A stretch of 64,000 nt of DNA from JBOHRN01 sp050732775. Its GTDB lineage: Bacteria; Gemmatimonadota; Gemmatimonadetes; Longimicrobiales; Longimicrobiaceae. The position numbers and the translations under genes are program-made. The notes under the pieces were generated by a model, which searched no databases, was not told the DNA's origin, and saw nothing but the letters and a program-made list of their open reading frames with translations. Numbering within the stretch: the first letter of the stretch is position 1; every line of letters starts with the position of its first letter. The stretch spans positions 52,137 through 116,136 of the forward strand of contig JBOHRN010000055.1 of NCBI GenBank assembly GCA_050732775.1, written 5' to 3'. This document shows, one piece after another, positions 24,867 to 34,900 of the stretch.

Positions 24867-26252
24867 TTACTTTGACCACGCCGGCCGGGCCACCTCAACC
24901 GGGTACGGCAGGGCGCGCAAGCCAGCTTCCACGGCGGCCCGGTCGCCCACCACCACCACGGTGAGCCGGTCCGGGCGTAGCTGCTCGCGCGCCACCCGGC
25001 GAACCTCGTCCAGTTGGACCTCGCCGATCCGTTCGCCGAAGTTGTGGTAGTAGTCGTCCGGCAAGCCGTACACGATGAGCCCCTCGATCCGCCCGGCGAT
25101 CTGGGCGTTGGTCTCCAATTGGAGCGGCTCCCGGCGCCGTATCCCGAGCTGGGCGAAAGCCAACTCTTCCTCACTCACGGGCTGGCTTTCTTGCACCTCC
25201 TCGAGTTCGCGAATGAGCTCGCGCACCGCGTCGGCCGTGACCTCGGTCTGGACCGCCGCGGCGGCCTTGAAAGGGCCGGCGAGAACTCTGGGCTCGAAGC
25301 CGGTCGCGGCACCGTAGGTGTACCCCTTGTCCTCGCGCAGATTAAGGTTGATACGGCTGCTGAACTGTCCCCCCAATGCGTAGTTCAAGAGCAGGAGCGG
25401 CAACCAGTCGGCGTGCGCGCGGGGCACCGACAGGTGTCCGGCCCGGACTTCGGACTGGGGGGCTCCGGGGCGGTCTAGCAGAAAAATGCGGGTCGCCTCG
25501 GGAGTCGCCGGAGGGGGGGGCGGGGGAGCCGGTTCACGCTCCGCTTCTCCCCACCCTCCGAACCCTTGCTCCAGGGCGGCCGTCAACTCGTCCTGGGCAG
25601 CGCTCCCCACCACCATCAACTCCGTCCGCCCGGGCCGGTAGCGGGCCCGGAAGAAGCCGCGCAAGTCGCCCGCCGAGGTGGCCCCGACCGAGGCCCGCGT
25701 GCCCCCGGAGGGGTGGCCGTACGGGTGGTCCGCTCCGTACAACAGTTCGGAGAAGGTCCACCCGGCCACCGTGTCGGGTTGGTCCGCCGCCGCGGTCAGG
25801 GAGGCGAGCTCCTGTTTCTGTACCCGCGCCCACTCCTGGTCCGGGAAGGTGGCGTCCGTGGCCACCTCCGCGAACAGCTCGAGGGCCGGCACCAGGTTGC
25901 GGGTTAGCGAGGTGAGCGTGAGCGAGCCGGCGTCCCGGTCCGCGTCAGCGTCCAGGGAGGCACCCAGGAAGTCGATCCGGTCCGAGATCTCCAGGGCGCT
26001 GCTTCGGCTGGTACCCTGGTCCAACATCGCGGCGGTGAGCGAGCCGAGCCCCGGTCGCTCTACCGGCTCGGCGGTGCTGCCCGCGTCGGCCACCAACCGC
26101 ACCACGGTGAGAGGGAGCGCCGGGCGGTAAACGTAGCGGACCGGCAGCCCGCACGAGAGCGTGAAGCGCCGGACCTCCGGAAAGTCGCACAGAGGCGCGG
26201 GCCCGGCCGGGGGGGGTGGAGAGGTGGGGCGCCAGGCCGAGGTCTTGGTCAC
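24867..26252 (-). CDS. M16 peptidase family, non-catalytic partner
   Basis: 461 aa with a Pro-rich N-terminus and no clear signal peptide. It has the M16 fold (SRINLNLREDKGYTYGA, with the Arg/Tyr pair that binds substrate in the C-terminal half) but the inverted zinc motif HxxEH is replaced by GSLTAAMLDQG, so it cannot hydrolyse peptides alone. This matches the alpha-type subunit of heterodimeric M16B proteases such as mitochondrial processing peptidase. It starts within the stop of the catalytic M16 gene (4-nt overlap), so equal production of the two subunits is likely. Confidence 0.9.
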   Translation of the reverse strand: MTKTSAWRPTSPPPPAGPAPLCDFPEVRRFTLSCGLPVRYVYRPALPLTVVRLVADAGSTAEPVERPGLGSLTAAMLDQGTSRSSALEISDRIDFLGASLDADADRDAGSLTLTSLTRNLVPALELFAEVATDATFPDQEWARVQKQELASLTAAADQPDTVAGWTFSELLYGADHPYGHPSGGTRASVGATSAGDLRGFFRARYRPGRTELMVVGSAAQDELTAALEQGFGGWGEAEREPAPPPPPPATPEATRIFLLDRPGAPQSEVRAGHLSVPRAHADWLPLLLLNYALGGQFSSRINLNLREDKGYTYGAATGFEPRVLAGPFKAAAAVQTEVTADAVRELIRELEEVQESQPVSEEELAFAQLGIRRREPLQLETNAQIAGRIEGLIVYGLPDDYYHNFGERIGEVQLDEVRRVAREQLRPDRLTVVVVGDRAAVEAGLRALPYPVEVARPAWSK

Positions 26253-27571
26253 GCCGCGTCCTCCACGGCAGCCGGCTTGGCGGCCAGTCCGGTGCTACCC
26301 GCCGGCACCACGCTCAGCGTGACCCGCCCGCCGTTTAGCCACTCCGCCGCCGCGCGCGCCACTTCCTCGGGCGTAACCTTGCGGTAGCGGGCCAGTTCAT
26401 CGGCGAGGGCGCCGGGGTCGCCGGTAAAGGTGTAGTAAAGGTTGAGGGCGTCGGCCCGGCCCAGCGCCGTCTCCATCTGCCGTACCAAAAATGTCTCCAG
26501 GTGGTTCACCGCCCTTTGGACTTCCCGCTCCGTGGGCGGCCGCTCTCGGGCCAGGGCCGCCAGCTCCTGGTCCACCGTTTCCCGTAAACTCGAGAGCGCC
26601 CCGTCCTCCAGCCCCTGCACGGTGACCACGAACATACCCGAGAGCGGCCGGCTGTACTGGAATGAGCTCACCCACTGGGCGGTCCGTTCGTCCCGCACCA
26701 GCCGCCGGTGTAGCCGGGCGTTCTCCCCTTCGGATAATATGTGTCCAAGTATATCCAGTTCGGCGTCGCCCGGCTCGAACTGAGCGGGTGTAGGCCACGC
26801 CAGGTACAGCCGGGGAAGTTGGACCCGGTCCTCCAGCAGGTGAATCCGCTCCCCCTCGAGCCGCACGAAGGGAGCCACTGGCCGTTCGATGGTGCCGCCA
26901 GGGGGGATGGGGCCGAAGTGCAACTCGATCCACTCCTTGGCCCGGACCGGATCGAAGTCGCCCACCACGGCCAGGGAACAGTTGCGAGGGGTGTAGTAGC
27001 TGCGGAAAAACTCCGCCACGTCTGCCAGTGTGGCCGCGTCCAAGTCGTCCATGCTGCCGATGGTGGACCACGAGTAAGGGTGACTCTGGGGGAAGAGACG
27101 CTCCGACAGGACCTCGAACGCCAGTCCGTAGGGGGCGTTGTCGTAATGTTCGCGCCGCTCGTTCTTTACCACGCTGCGCTGGTTGTCGAGCTTAGCGATG
27201 GTCATGGCCGGGAGTAGCGAGGCCATCCGGTCGGCCTCCAGCCACAGTACTCGCTCCAGGAAGTTGGCCGGGACCGCCTGAAAGTAGTTGGTACGGTCGC
27301 TGCTAGTGCTTCCGTTGAGGGTGCCGCCGATCTCCTGAATGGTGCGGAAATGGCCGTCCGCGGGCACGCTTTCCGATCCCTGGAACATCATGTGCTCGAA
27401 TAGGTGGGCGAACCCGGTCCTGCCCGGCCGCTCGTTGGCCGAGCCCACCTGGTACCATAAATTCACCGCCACCAAGGGCACCGACGGGTCGCGGGAGAGG
27501 ATCACGTTCAGACCGTTTGCGAGCCGGTAAGTCTGGTACTCTAACTCGACCGGTTGGTGGAGCACGGGCAC
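26249..27571 (-). CDS. M16 family zinc metallopeptidase, catalytic subunit
   Basis: 440 aa from a GTG start. The inverted zinc motif H56-L-F-E59-H60 and the downstream Glu in SVVKNERR (about residue 138) are intact, as are SANERPGRTGFAH and the C-terminal half typical of the M16B clan. No signal peptide is evident. Its probable partner is the inactive M16 protein encoded next with a 4-nt overlap; together they would close around peptides as a clamshell. It starts 2 nt after the stop of the SDR gene, so all three share a transcript. Confidence 0.93.
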   Translation of the reverse strand: MPVLHQPVELEYQTYRLANGLNVILSRDPSVPLVAVNLWYQVGSANERPGRTGFAHLFEHMMFQGSESVPADGHFRTIQEIGGTLNGSTSSDRTNYFQAVPANFLERVLWLEADRMASLLPAMTIAKLDNQRSVVKNERREHYDNAPYGLAFEVLSERLFPQSHPYSWSTIGSMDDLDAATLADVAEFFRSYYTPRNCSLAVVGDFDPVRAKEWIELHFGPIPPGGTIERPVAPFVRLEGERIHLLEDRVQLPRLYLAWPTPAQFEPGDAELDILGHILSEGENARLHRRLVRDERTAQWVSSFQYSRPLSGMFVVTVQGLEDGALSSLRETVDQELAALARERPPTEREVQRAVNHLETFLVRQMETALGRADALNLYYTFTGDPGALADELARYRKVTPEEVARAAAEWLNGGRVTLSVVPAGSTGLAAKPAAVEDAA

Positions 27572-27572
27572 G

Positions 27573-28346
27573 TTAGCTACGGTGGACGTGGACGGCGTCG
27601 GCCTGGTCGGCCGGCTTCACGATTACCTGGTCGACGTTTACGTGCCGGGGGCGGGTAACGCAGAAGAGAACAACTTCGGCGACGTCGCCGGCGGTGAGCG
27701 GCGCCATTCCCCGGTATACCCGGTCGGCCCGTTCTTGGTCGCCGTGGAAGCGGACGGTGCTAAACTCGGTATCCACCATGCCGGGGTCCACCGTACTCAC
27801 CCGCACGCCGCTGCCGAGGAGGTCGAGCCGCAGCCCCCGCGTAACGGCGTCCGCGGCGTGTTTGGTGGCGCAGTACACGTTTCCGCCGGGGTACACCTCG
27901 TGCCCGGCGATGGAGCCGAGGTTGACCACGTGGCCAGCCCGCCGCTTCACCATGCCCGGCAGCACTTCGCGGGTCACGTAGAGGAGCCCCTTGAAGTTGG
28001 TGTCGATCATCTCGTCCCAATCATCCGTGTCTCCCTGGTGGAGCGGGCTGAGTCCGCGGCCCAGGCCGGCGTTGTTGACCAGGATTTCAATCTCTCGCCA
28101 CTGCTCCGGGAGGCAGATCTCCAGGGCGTGATGAACCGCGCCCCTGTCGCGCACGTCCATCTCCAGGGGGTAGCTCTCGGCGCCGTACCCGTCAGCCAGC
28201 TCATCGGCTACTGCTTGCAGCCGGTCTAGCCGCCGGGCAGCCAGGATCACCCGCGCCCCCTCACGGGCGAAGGCGCGGGCGCACGCCGCGCCGATACCCG
28301 CGCTGGCGCCGGTGATCAGGGCAACGGTTCCGGAAAGGTTTTTCAT
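27573..28346 (-). CDS. Short-chain dehydrogenase/reductase (SDR)
   Basis: 257 aa from the ATG at 28346; upstream in-frame sequence lacks family similarity. It is a classical SDR: cofactor motif TGASAGIG (about residues 11-18), NNAGLGRG, the catalytic Ser in NLGSIAG and Tyr/Lys in YCATKHAAD. It is closest in feel to the YdfG/NADP-dependent hydroxy-acid dehydrogenase group (ITGASAGIGAACARAF). It leads a three-gene unit with the M16 pair. The substrate is unknown and the link to proteolysis may be only transcriptional. Confidence 0.9.
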   Translation of the reverse strand: MKNLSGTVALITGASAGIGAACARAFAREGARVILAARRLDRLQAVADELADGYGAESYPLEMDVRDRGAVHHALEICLPEQWREIEILVNNAGLGRGLSPLHQGDTDDWDEMIDTNFKGLLYVTREVLPGMVKRRAGHVVNLGSIAGHEVYPGGNVYCATKHAADAVTRGLRLDLLGSGVRVSTVDPGMVDTEFSTVRFHGDQERADRVYRGMAPLTAGDVAEVVLFCVTRPRHVNVDQVIVKPADQADAVHVHRS

Positions 28347-28564
28347 GCCGCGGACAAGGTAGGAGAGCGTCGCCGCGGCGTCTACCCGGCGCCGGACGGG
28401 CTGGTAACCCGGGATCGCTCCGGGACCCCGCCACCCCCTAGCCATCTTCCAGCGGGATAGTGACTTAGCAACCATCTCAATCGTCTTACTGTCAGAAAAC
28501 ACGGCTCTCAAACGTTATATAGGTAGAGAACCGTAAACTTAACGCCCAGAGGAGGTAGAGACCG

Positions 28565-29008
28565 ATGAGCCCAGCGCGAGCCCCGCTTCTCGCCGCCCTG
28601 GCGCTCTTACCGGTCCTCTCGGTCTGCCAGGCCGCCTCGCCCACCGAGACCCGCGAGATCGGCGTGATCGAGTATCACGGCTCTTCCGAAGAGGTCATCT
28701 TGGCGCCCGACACGGTCCGGGCGGGCGTCCCCTTCGAGGTTACCGTGCGCACCTACGGAGTCGGATGCGACCGCGCTGACGCGGCCGACACCGAGTTGAT
28801 CGGCGGGACAGCCGCCATCTTTCCTTACGACTTGACGCTCTCCAGCCCCAACCTCACCTGCCCCGGCGAGATCCGGCGGCTGGCGCGCTCGGTTCTGATC
28901 CGTTTTGCCTCTCCGGGTGTGGCCGTGCTGCGTGTGCGGGGCAGAAAGGTCCCCTCCGAAAACGACGGCAGTTTCACCACCATCGAGCGTACCATCCGGG
29001 TAGAGTAG
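28565..29008 (+). CDS. Exported protein of unknown function
   Basis: 147 aa, preceded by a strong ribosome site (GAGGAGGT at 28549-28556). The signal peptide ends in LPVLSVCQA; the Cys could be lipidated but the lipobox is poor. The mature part is beta-rich (APDTVRAGVPFEVTVRTYG, SVLIRFASPGVAVLRVRGRK) with two further Cys, suggesting one small immunoglobulin-like domain with a disulfide. It sits alone between divergent SDR and AddB-type genes. No family recognised. Confidence 0.72.
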   Translation: MSPARAPLLAALALLPVLSVCQAASPTETREIGVIEYHGSSEEVILAPDTVRAGVPFEVTVRTYGVGCDRADAADTELIGGTAAIFPYDLTLSSPNLTCPGEIRRLARSVLIRFASPGVAVLRVRGRKVPSENDGSFTTIERTIRVE

Positions 29009-29062
29009 GAAGGTCCGCGCTTACCCTACCGCGCGGCGCGGTCATTCGCTACGATCGGGGGG

Positions 29063-31945
29063 ATGACCTTCGCCCCCCCACGAACCTTCCTAGGCTGGGA
29101 CCGCCCCGCCCTCCACTCCGCGGCCGAGCTCATAACCGGGGTCTACGCCGCGGGCGACGCGGTCGACCTCGGCGGCGCCGTGATGGTACTGCCGGGCGGC
29201 CGCCCCGGCCGACGGCTAAAAGAGCTGCTTCTGGAAGAAGCCGGGCGCTTGGGACTGCGGCTTGTTCCCCCCCGGGTGGTGACCGTAGGTGAACTCCCCG
29301 AACTCCTTTACCAACCATCCTCGCCCGCGGCCGACACCCTTCTGGCGCGGCGGGCCTGGTCCGAGGCGCTCAGGTCGGCGGAGCCGCCGCCGCGGGAGCT
29401 GTTCCCCGATCCGCCACTCAGGGACGACCTGCGGGGGTGGGAGACGCTCGCGGGCGAGGTTCAGCGGCTCCACCGGGAAGTGGCCGGGGCGGGGCACAGC
29501 TTCCGGGGCGTGGCGCGCATTTGCCGGGAGGGAGGACAGCTCTTCGACGACCACTTACGGTGGCAGGCGCTAGCCGCCGTCCAGGACAGGTACGGTGAGC
29601 TGCTGGACGAGGTTGGACGGGCGGACCCAGACCTCGCCCGGCTGCAGGCGCTCGAGGCGGAGGCGCTCGGCGCGGAGCACGACCTCTGGCTGGTGGGAGT
29701 GGCGGAGATGCCCGCCACCCTCCGGCGCATGTTGCGGGCTTCGGGCGCCACCATCCGGGTGCTGGTCCACGCGCCCGAAGGAGAGGCCGGCGCTTTTGAC
29801 GAATTGGGGTGCGTGCGGCCCGGAGCTTGGGCTGGCCGGGAGATAGACCTGCCGGAAGAGCTGCTCCGCCTAAGTGGCGGCCCCGCCGACCAAGCCGACA
29901 CGGTTTTGGTCGAGATGGCGGCGTTGGACGGGCGCTTCGCTGCCGAGGAGATTACCATCGCCACCCCCGACGAGGGGCTGGTCCCTTACCTGGTGCAGCG
30001 GCTGGAGGCGTACGGTGTCCCAACCCGCTACGGTGCCGGAAGAGAGCTCACCAGCACGCCTGTGTACCGCTTCCTGGCAGCGGCCGCCGAGTACCTGCCG
30101 GGTGAAGCAAGCTGGCAGCCCTTCGCCGCGCTGCTCAGGCACCCGGACGTCGGCGACTGGCTGTCTGGGACTGAAGACAAAGGCGCTGGTCCCCTCGACC
30201 TGGACCGCGTGCTCGAAGCCGCCGACCGGTTCTTTAGCGAGCGCCTTCCTGACCGGCCGCCGCGCTCTCTTCGCTCCAGACCTCTCGACGCCCCGCTGGC
30301 GGAGGCACGGAAGCGCCTCGCCCGGCTCTTGGAGCCGCTCGGGCGCAGGGAGCGGCTCTCGGTGTGGCCCGCCACTATCTTCAATGTGCTGGCCACTCTC
30401 CACGGTGAACGGACGCTCAGGCGCGAGCGGCCGCGCGAGCGCGGGCTCCTCGACACGCTGGACTGTTTCAAGAACGCGGCCCTCTCCTTTGCCCGGCTGC
30501 CCGAGCGGCTCGACCCCTGGTGCGACGGCGCCACCGCCATTTCCCTGCTGTTGGAGAGCGTGCGGACCGGCACGATACCCGACGACCCGGACCGCGCCGC
30601 GGTTGAGCTGCTCGGATGGCTGGAGGTGCACCTCGACGACGCGCCGGTGGTGATCGTTACCGGCTGCAACGAACCGTACCTCCCCAGCTCGCTTGGCGCC
30701 CACCCGTTTCTACCGGACCGGTTGCGCACGCGACTCGGCCTCCTCGACAACACGGGCCGGTACGCCCGCGACGCTTACCACCTAACCGCCCTTCTCCACG
30801 ACCGCGAGCGGGTCCGGCTAATTGTAGGGCTGGTGAGCGCGAAGGGCGATCCCCTCCGCCCGAGCCGGCTCACGCTGGCGGCCCGGGGGGAGGTCCTTGC
30901 CCGGCGGGTGCTGCGCTTCGCCAGCGAAAGCCGACCGCGGATGTCGCTCATCCCCCGGCGCCGGGCGGGCGAGGTGTCGCAGCTCCGGCTCCCCCCGGAG
31001 CCGGAGCTGCGCCTCGAGCCACCCGTGGAGGTACGTGTCACCGACTTACGCCGACTGCTCGAAGACCCGTATCTGTACGCCCTGGAGCAGCTGCTCGGTC
31101 TGCGCGAGCTGAACGACGACGCCAGGGAGCTGGACGGGCGCGGCTTCGGTTCGCTCGCCCATCAACTATTACAGGAGTTCGGCCACTCGCCGGAGGCGTA
31201 CTCCGGAGACCCCGAGGCCGTGGCGCACCGGCTCGACTCCCTGTTGCAAAAAAAGGCGCGCCGCTTCAGCGACTCGCTACCTGCAGTCCGGGTCCAGCTC
31301 GAACAGCTGCGCGCCCGGCTCCACGCCTTTGCCCGCTGGCAAGCCGGGTGGGTAACAGAAGGATGGGAGATGGTGGCGGTCGAGGGCTGCCCAGCCGGAG
31401 TCGGCGACGAGCGCGGCCGGGTGGACTGCCGGCTGGAGTTCGAGGTAGATGGAGAGCCGATCTTCATCACCGGGCGCATCGACCGTGTGGACCGTCACCG
31501 CGAGAGCGGAGCGTGGGCGGTCTTCGACTACAAGACCTCTGACGCTGGCGAGCCGCCCGACAAAGTCCACCGGCGCGGCCGGGGAGCGGCCAAGGAGTGG
31601 ATCGACCTCCAACTTCCCCTCTACCGCCACCTAGCGCGCACGCTCGTGGACGCGGGCGGGGCTGGCCTCATCCCCCCCCAGGAGCCGGTTGGCGGCTTGA
31701 AGCTGGGGTACATCCGCCTTCCCCGCGACCTGGCTAAGACGGGCGCGGCGATCGCGGAGTGGAGCCCGGCCGAGCTCAAAGCGGCCGACGAGGCCGCACG
31801 CCAGGCGGTGCGGACGCTCCGGAGCGGCCTCTTCGTGTTTGCCGGGGAGCGCGTTCACCGGTACGCTCCGGCGGGGATCGCCGCTCTGCTTGGCGGCCGC
31901 CAGCTCCTAGCGGGAGCGGGCGGCCAGCAGGGAGGGCAAGGGTGA
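29063..31945 (+). CDS. addB: AddB-like subunit of helicase-nuclease (PD-(D/E)XK)
   Basis: 960 aa. The N-terminal two thirds resemble an inactivated UvrD-type helicase core as in AddB/RexB (VVIVTGCNEPYLP, TALLHDRERVRLIVG), without a usable Walker A. The C-terminal nuclease domain shows FGSLAHQLLQEF, GRIDRVDRH, the catalytic VFDYKTSD and QLPLYRHLA. Unlike Bacillus AddB, I see no CxxC-type iron-sulfur cluster at the C-terminus. With the overlapping AddA gene (GTGA) it would form the two-nuclease machine that resects double-strand breaks for RecA loading. The gene is plainly paired; the exact AddB/RexB subgroup is not certain. Confidence 0.85.
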   Translation: MTFAPPRTFLGWDRPALHSAAELITGVYAAGDAVDLGGAVMVLPGGRPGRRLKELLLEEAGRLGLRLVPPRVVTVGELPELLYQPSSPAADTLLARRAWSEALRSAEPPPRELFPDPPLRDDLRGWETLAGEVQRLHREVAGAGHSFRGVARICREGGQLFDDHLRWQALAAVQDRYGELLDEVGRADPDLARLQALEAEALGAEHDLWLVGVAEMPATLRRMLRASGATIRVLVHAPEGEAGAFDELGCVRPGAWAGREIDLPEELLRLSGGPADQADTVLVEMAALDGRFAAEEITIATPDEGLVPYLVQRLEAYGVPTRYGAGRELTSTPVYRFLAAAAEYLPGEASWQPFAALLRHPDVGDWLSGTEDKGAGPLDLDRVLEAADRFFSERLPDRPPRSLRSRPLDAPLAEARKRLARLLEPLGRRERLSVWPATIFNVLATLHGERTLRRERPRERGLLDTLDCFKNAALSFARLPERLDPWCDGATAISLLLESVRTGTIPDDPDRAAVELLGWLEVHLDDAPVVIVTGCNEPYLPSSLGAHPFLPDRLRTRLGLLDNTGRYARDAYHLTALLHDRERVRLIVGLVSAKGDPLRPSRLTLAARGEVLARRVLRFASESRPRMSLIPRRRAGEVSQLRLPPEPELRLEPPVEVRVTDLRRLLEDPYLYALEQLLGLRELNDDARELDGRGFGSLAHQLLQEFGHSPEAYSGDPEAVAHRLDSLLQKKARRFSDSLPAVRVQLEQLRARLHAFARWQAGWVTEGWEMVAVEGCPAGVGDERGRVDCRLEFEVDGEPIFITGRIDRVDRHRESGAWAVFDYKTSDAGEPPDKVHRRGRGAAKEWIDLQLPLYRHLARTLVDAGGAGLIPPQEPVGGLKLGYIRLPRDLAKTGAAIAEWSPAELKAADEAARQAVRTLRSGLFVFAGERVHRYAPAGIAALLGGRQLLAGAGGQQGGQG

Positions 31946-34900
31946 AGGAGAACGCACTCGGAACGCCGCTGGAGGCGCCGCGCGAGGTGGTGCTAGCCTC
32001 GGCCGGGGCGGGAAAGACCTTCCACATCTCCTCGCGGGTCATCACCCTGCTCGCGTACGGAGAGGAGCCGGCGGAGATCCTGGGCTCGACTTTTACCCGC
32101 AAGGCGGCGGGCCAGATACTCCAGCGGGTCCTCGGCCGCATGGCCGAAGCAGCCTTGTCTGCGGCAGCGGCGGCCGAGCTGGCGGCCCACGCACGCCTCT
32201 CTTCCAAACCCGGCGTGCCGGCTGAGCCCGCCTTCTGGAGCGAGCAGTTGGAAGGTATCGTCGGGGCCCTCAACCGGGTGAACTTGGGCACGTTGGACGC
32301 CTTTTTCGTGGGCGTCGCGCAAAGCTTCTGCCACGAACTGGGGCTGCCGCCGGGGTGGAGGATCGCCGACCAACAGAGCGCCCAGCGGATGCGTTCGCAG
32401 GCGCTCCAGCGGGTGCTCAGCGACGCCGGTCCCGGAGAGCTGGCGGAACTCCTTGAGCTGGTGAACCGGGGCGGTATCCGGCGCTCTATCCACGACCACC
32501 TGCTGGACCGGCTCGGAGAGCTGGTCGAGACCGGCGCCCGGCTCGACCCCGCGGTGGAGGACCCCTGGTCGGTATTCGGGGCCGGAGGGGGGGAACCACC
32601 CGCTAAGGAGGAGCGCGATAAGCTGGCCGCCGAGCTCGAGGACTTTCGGCTGCCAACCACCACGGCGGGGAGCCCGTCGCGAAGGTGGGAAAAGGCGATC
32701 CGCGGCGCGTCCGCGGCGCTGCGAGCCGGAGATTGGGAGGCGTTCGCCGGCCAGACCTTGTGCCAACGGGTGCTAGGCGAGGCGCCCGTCTTCTACGGGG
32801 TGGCCGTCGAGGCCGGGCTCCGCGCCCTGCTCGAACAGGGTCTAGGCCTGGCCCGCCGCGCTCTCGGGCCCTCGCTGGCCGGGCAACTGGCGGCGCTCGG
32901 CCGGCTGAGTGGCGACTTCGAACTCGCCTACCGGGAGGTCCAGCGCCGCGAGGGCGCCTTCAGCTTCGACGACATCACGCGGCTCCTGGCCGGCTCCGAC
33001 CCCCTGGGCGACCGGGCTGACCTCTACTACCGGCTCGACGCCCGCGTAAAGCACATCCTCCTGGACGAGTTCCAAGATACCTCGCTCGCCCAGTGGGAAG
33101 CGCTCGCACCTATCGTGGACGAGGTGCTGTCGGACCCCGGACGCGCCGGAGTGGTGGTCGCCGACCCCAAGCAGTCGATCTTCGGTTGGCGGGGCGGGGA
33201 GCCCGAGCTGGTGCACGCGGTGGCCGAGCGCTACTCGCTGGAGGAAAGGACACTGGCGGTAAGTTGGCGCTCGAGCCCGGTGGTGCTCCGGCTGGTAAAC
33301 CGCGTATTCGGGCACCTCACCGACTGCCCGATCATACAAGCAAAGGAAGCCGTCACCCAGGTGGCGGAGTGCTGGGCGCGAGACTTCCGGCCCCACCAAG
33401 CCGCCCATCCCGACCGAGCCGGGTACGTGCGCGTCGAGGCCGGCCCCCCGGATCAGGCGCGAACTTCGGAGCGGCCGCTCCTCTTCCGGTACGCCGCCCA
33501 GCGCATCGCCGAACTCCACCGCGCCCGGCCAGAAGCGAGTATCGGAGTGCTGGTGCGGCAAAACCGAGGGGTGTCGCGCATGATCTTGGAGCTGCGGACC
33601 CTAGGAGTGGCGGCAAGCGCGGAAGGTGGCACTCCTCTCACCGACTCGGCCGGGTGCGAGGCGGTTCTCGCCCTGCTCCGGCTTGCCGATCACCCCGGCG
33701 ACAGCGTCGCCCGCTACCACGTGGCGGCCTCTCCACTCGCCGCCGCCCGGCTATCTACACGGTGGCTGCGTAGGTCGCTGGTCGAGCGCGGTTACGGCGC
33801 CACTATCGACGAGTTGGTAGGAGAGCTCGCGGCGGCGTGCGACCAGAGGGAACTCAGGCGGCTCGACCAGTTGGTGGAGCTAGCCCACCGCTACCAGGAA
33901 CGGGCTACCCTCCGGCCAGGTGACTTCGTGCGCTGGGTCGAGCAGGAGCGGGTCCCAGATCCGGCCAGCGCCGCCGTCCGGGTGATGACGGTTCACCAAG
34001 CCAAGGGCCTCGAGTTCGACGCGGTGGTGCTCCCGGATCTACAACGAGAGCTCTTCCGGGAACGTGACCCTCCTCCTTCTGTCCTCACCCACCGCCCGCA
34101 CCCGGCGGCCCGGCCCACCGTCCTTTATCCCTGCCCGCCGAAAGCGGTGCGGGCCCTCTTTCCCGAACTCGAGCGAGCGTACCGGGAGCTGAGCGGTTCG
34201 GCTATCCGGGACGGGCTCAGCGCTCTCTATGTCGCCCTGACCCGCGCCCGCCACGCCCTGCACGTGATCGTGCCCGCCGACGGAGAGAAGGGGCCCGGTA
34301 ACTCACTAACCCCGGCGCGCATACTGCGCGAAGCGCTGGCCAGCGACCCTCGCGAACTGCCGCGCGCCCGGGAGCGAGCGGTACTGTACCAAGACGGAGA
34401 GGAGAGTTGGTGCGGCGTAACGCCCCCAGACGGCGAGGCCCGGGCGGATACTCCCACCGGCGAGTCACCTTTGGGTATCGTGCTCAGGTCTCGCGGCGGG
34501 CGGCGGCGCCTCCTCCCCCGGCGCCCGCCCTCCCAGCTCGAAGGGGGAGGATCGGTCCCTGTGGCCGACCTTCTCCGGCCGGGCACCGGAGCCGCCCTGG
34601 ACCGGGGGGCGGTGATACACGCCTGGCTTGGGGAGATCGGGTGGCTCGAGGACGGAATCCCGGCGGACGGAGAGCTCGCCGCCATCGCGCTGCGCGAGGC
34701 GCCTGCCATGTCGGAAAAAGACCTCGCCCTGCTGCTCGAGCGTTTCCGCGCGTGGATGACCGAGCCCGTGACGCGGGGTGTCCTGAGTCGTGGCTCTTAC
34801 CCCGCCGGAACCACTGCCCAGCGGGAAGTCCCCTTTATCCACCGAGAGGGAGAGGTGCTGATGGAGGGGCGCATCGACCGGCTGGTGCTGACGCGGGAAG

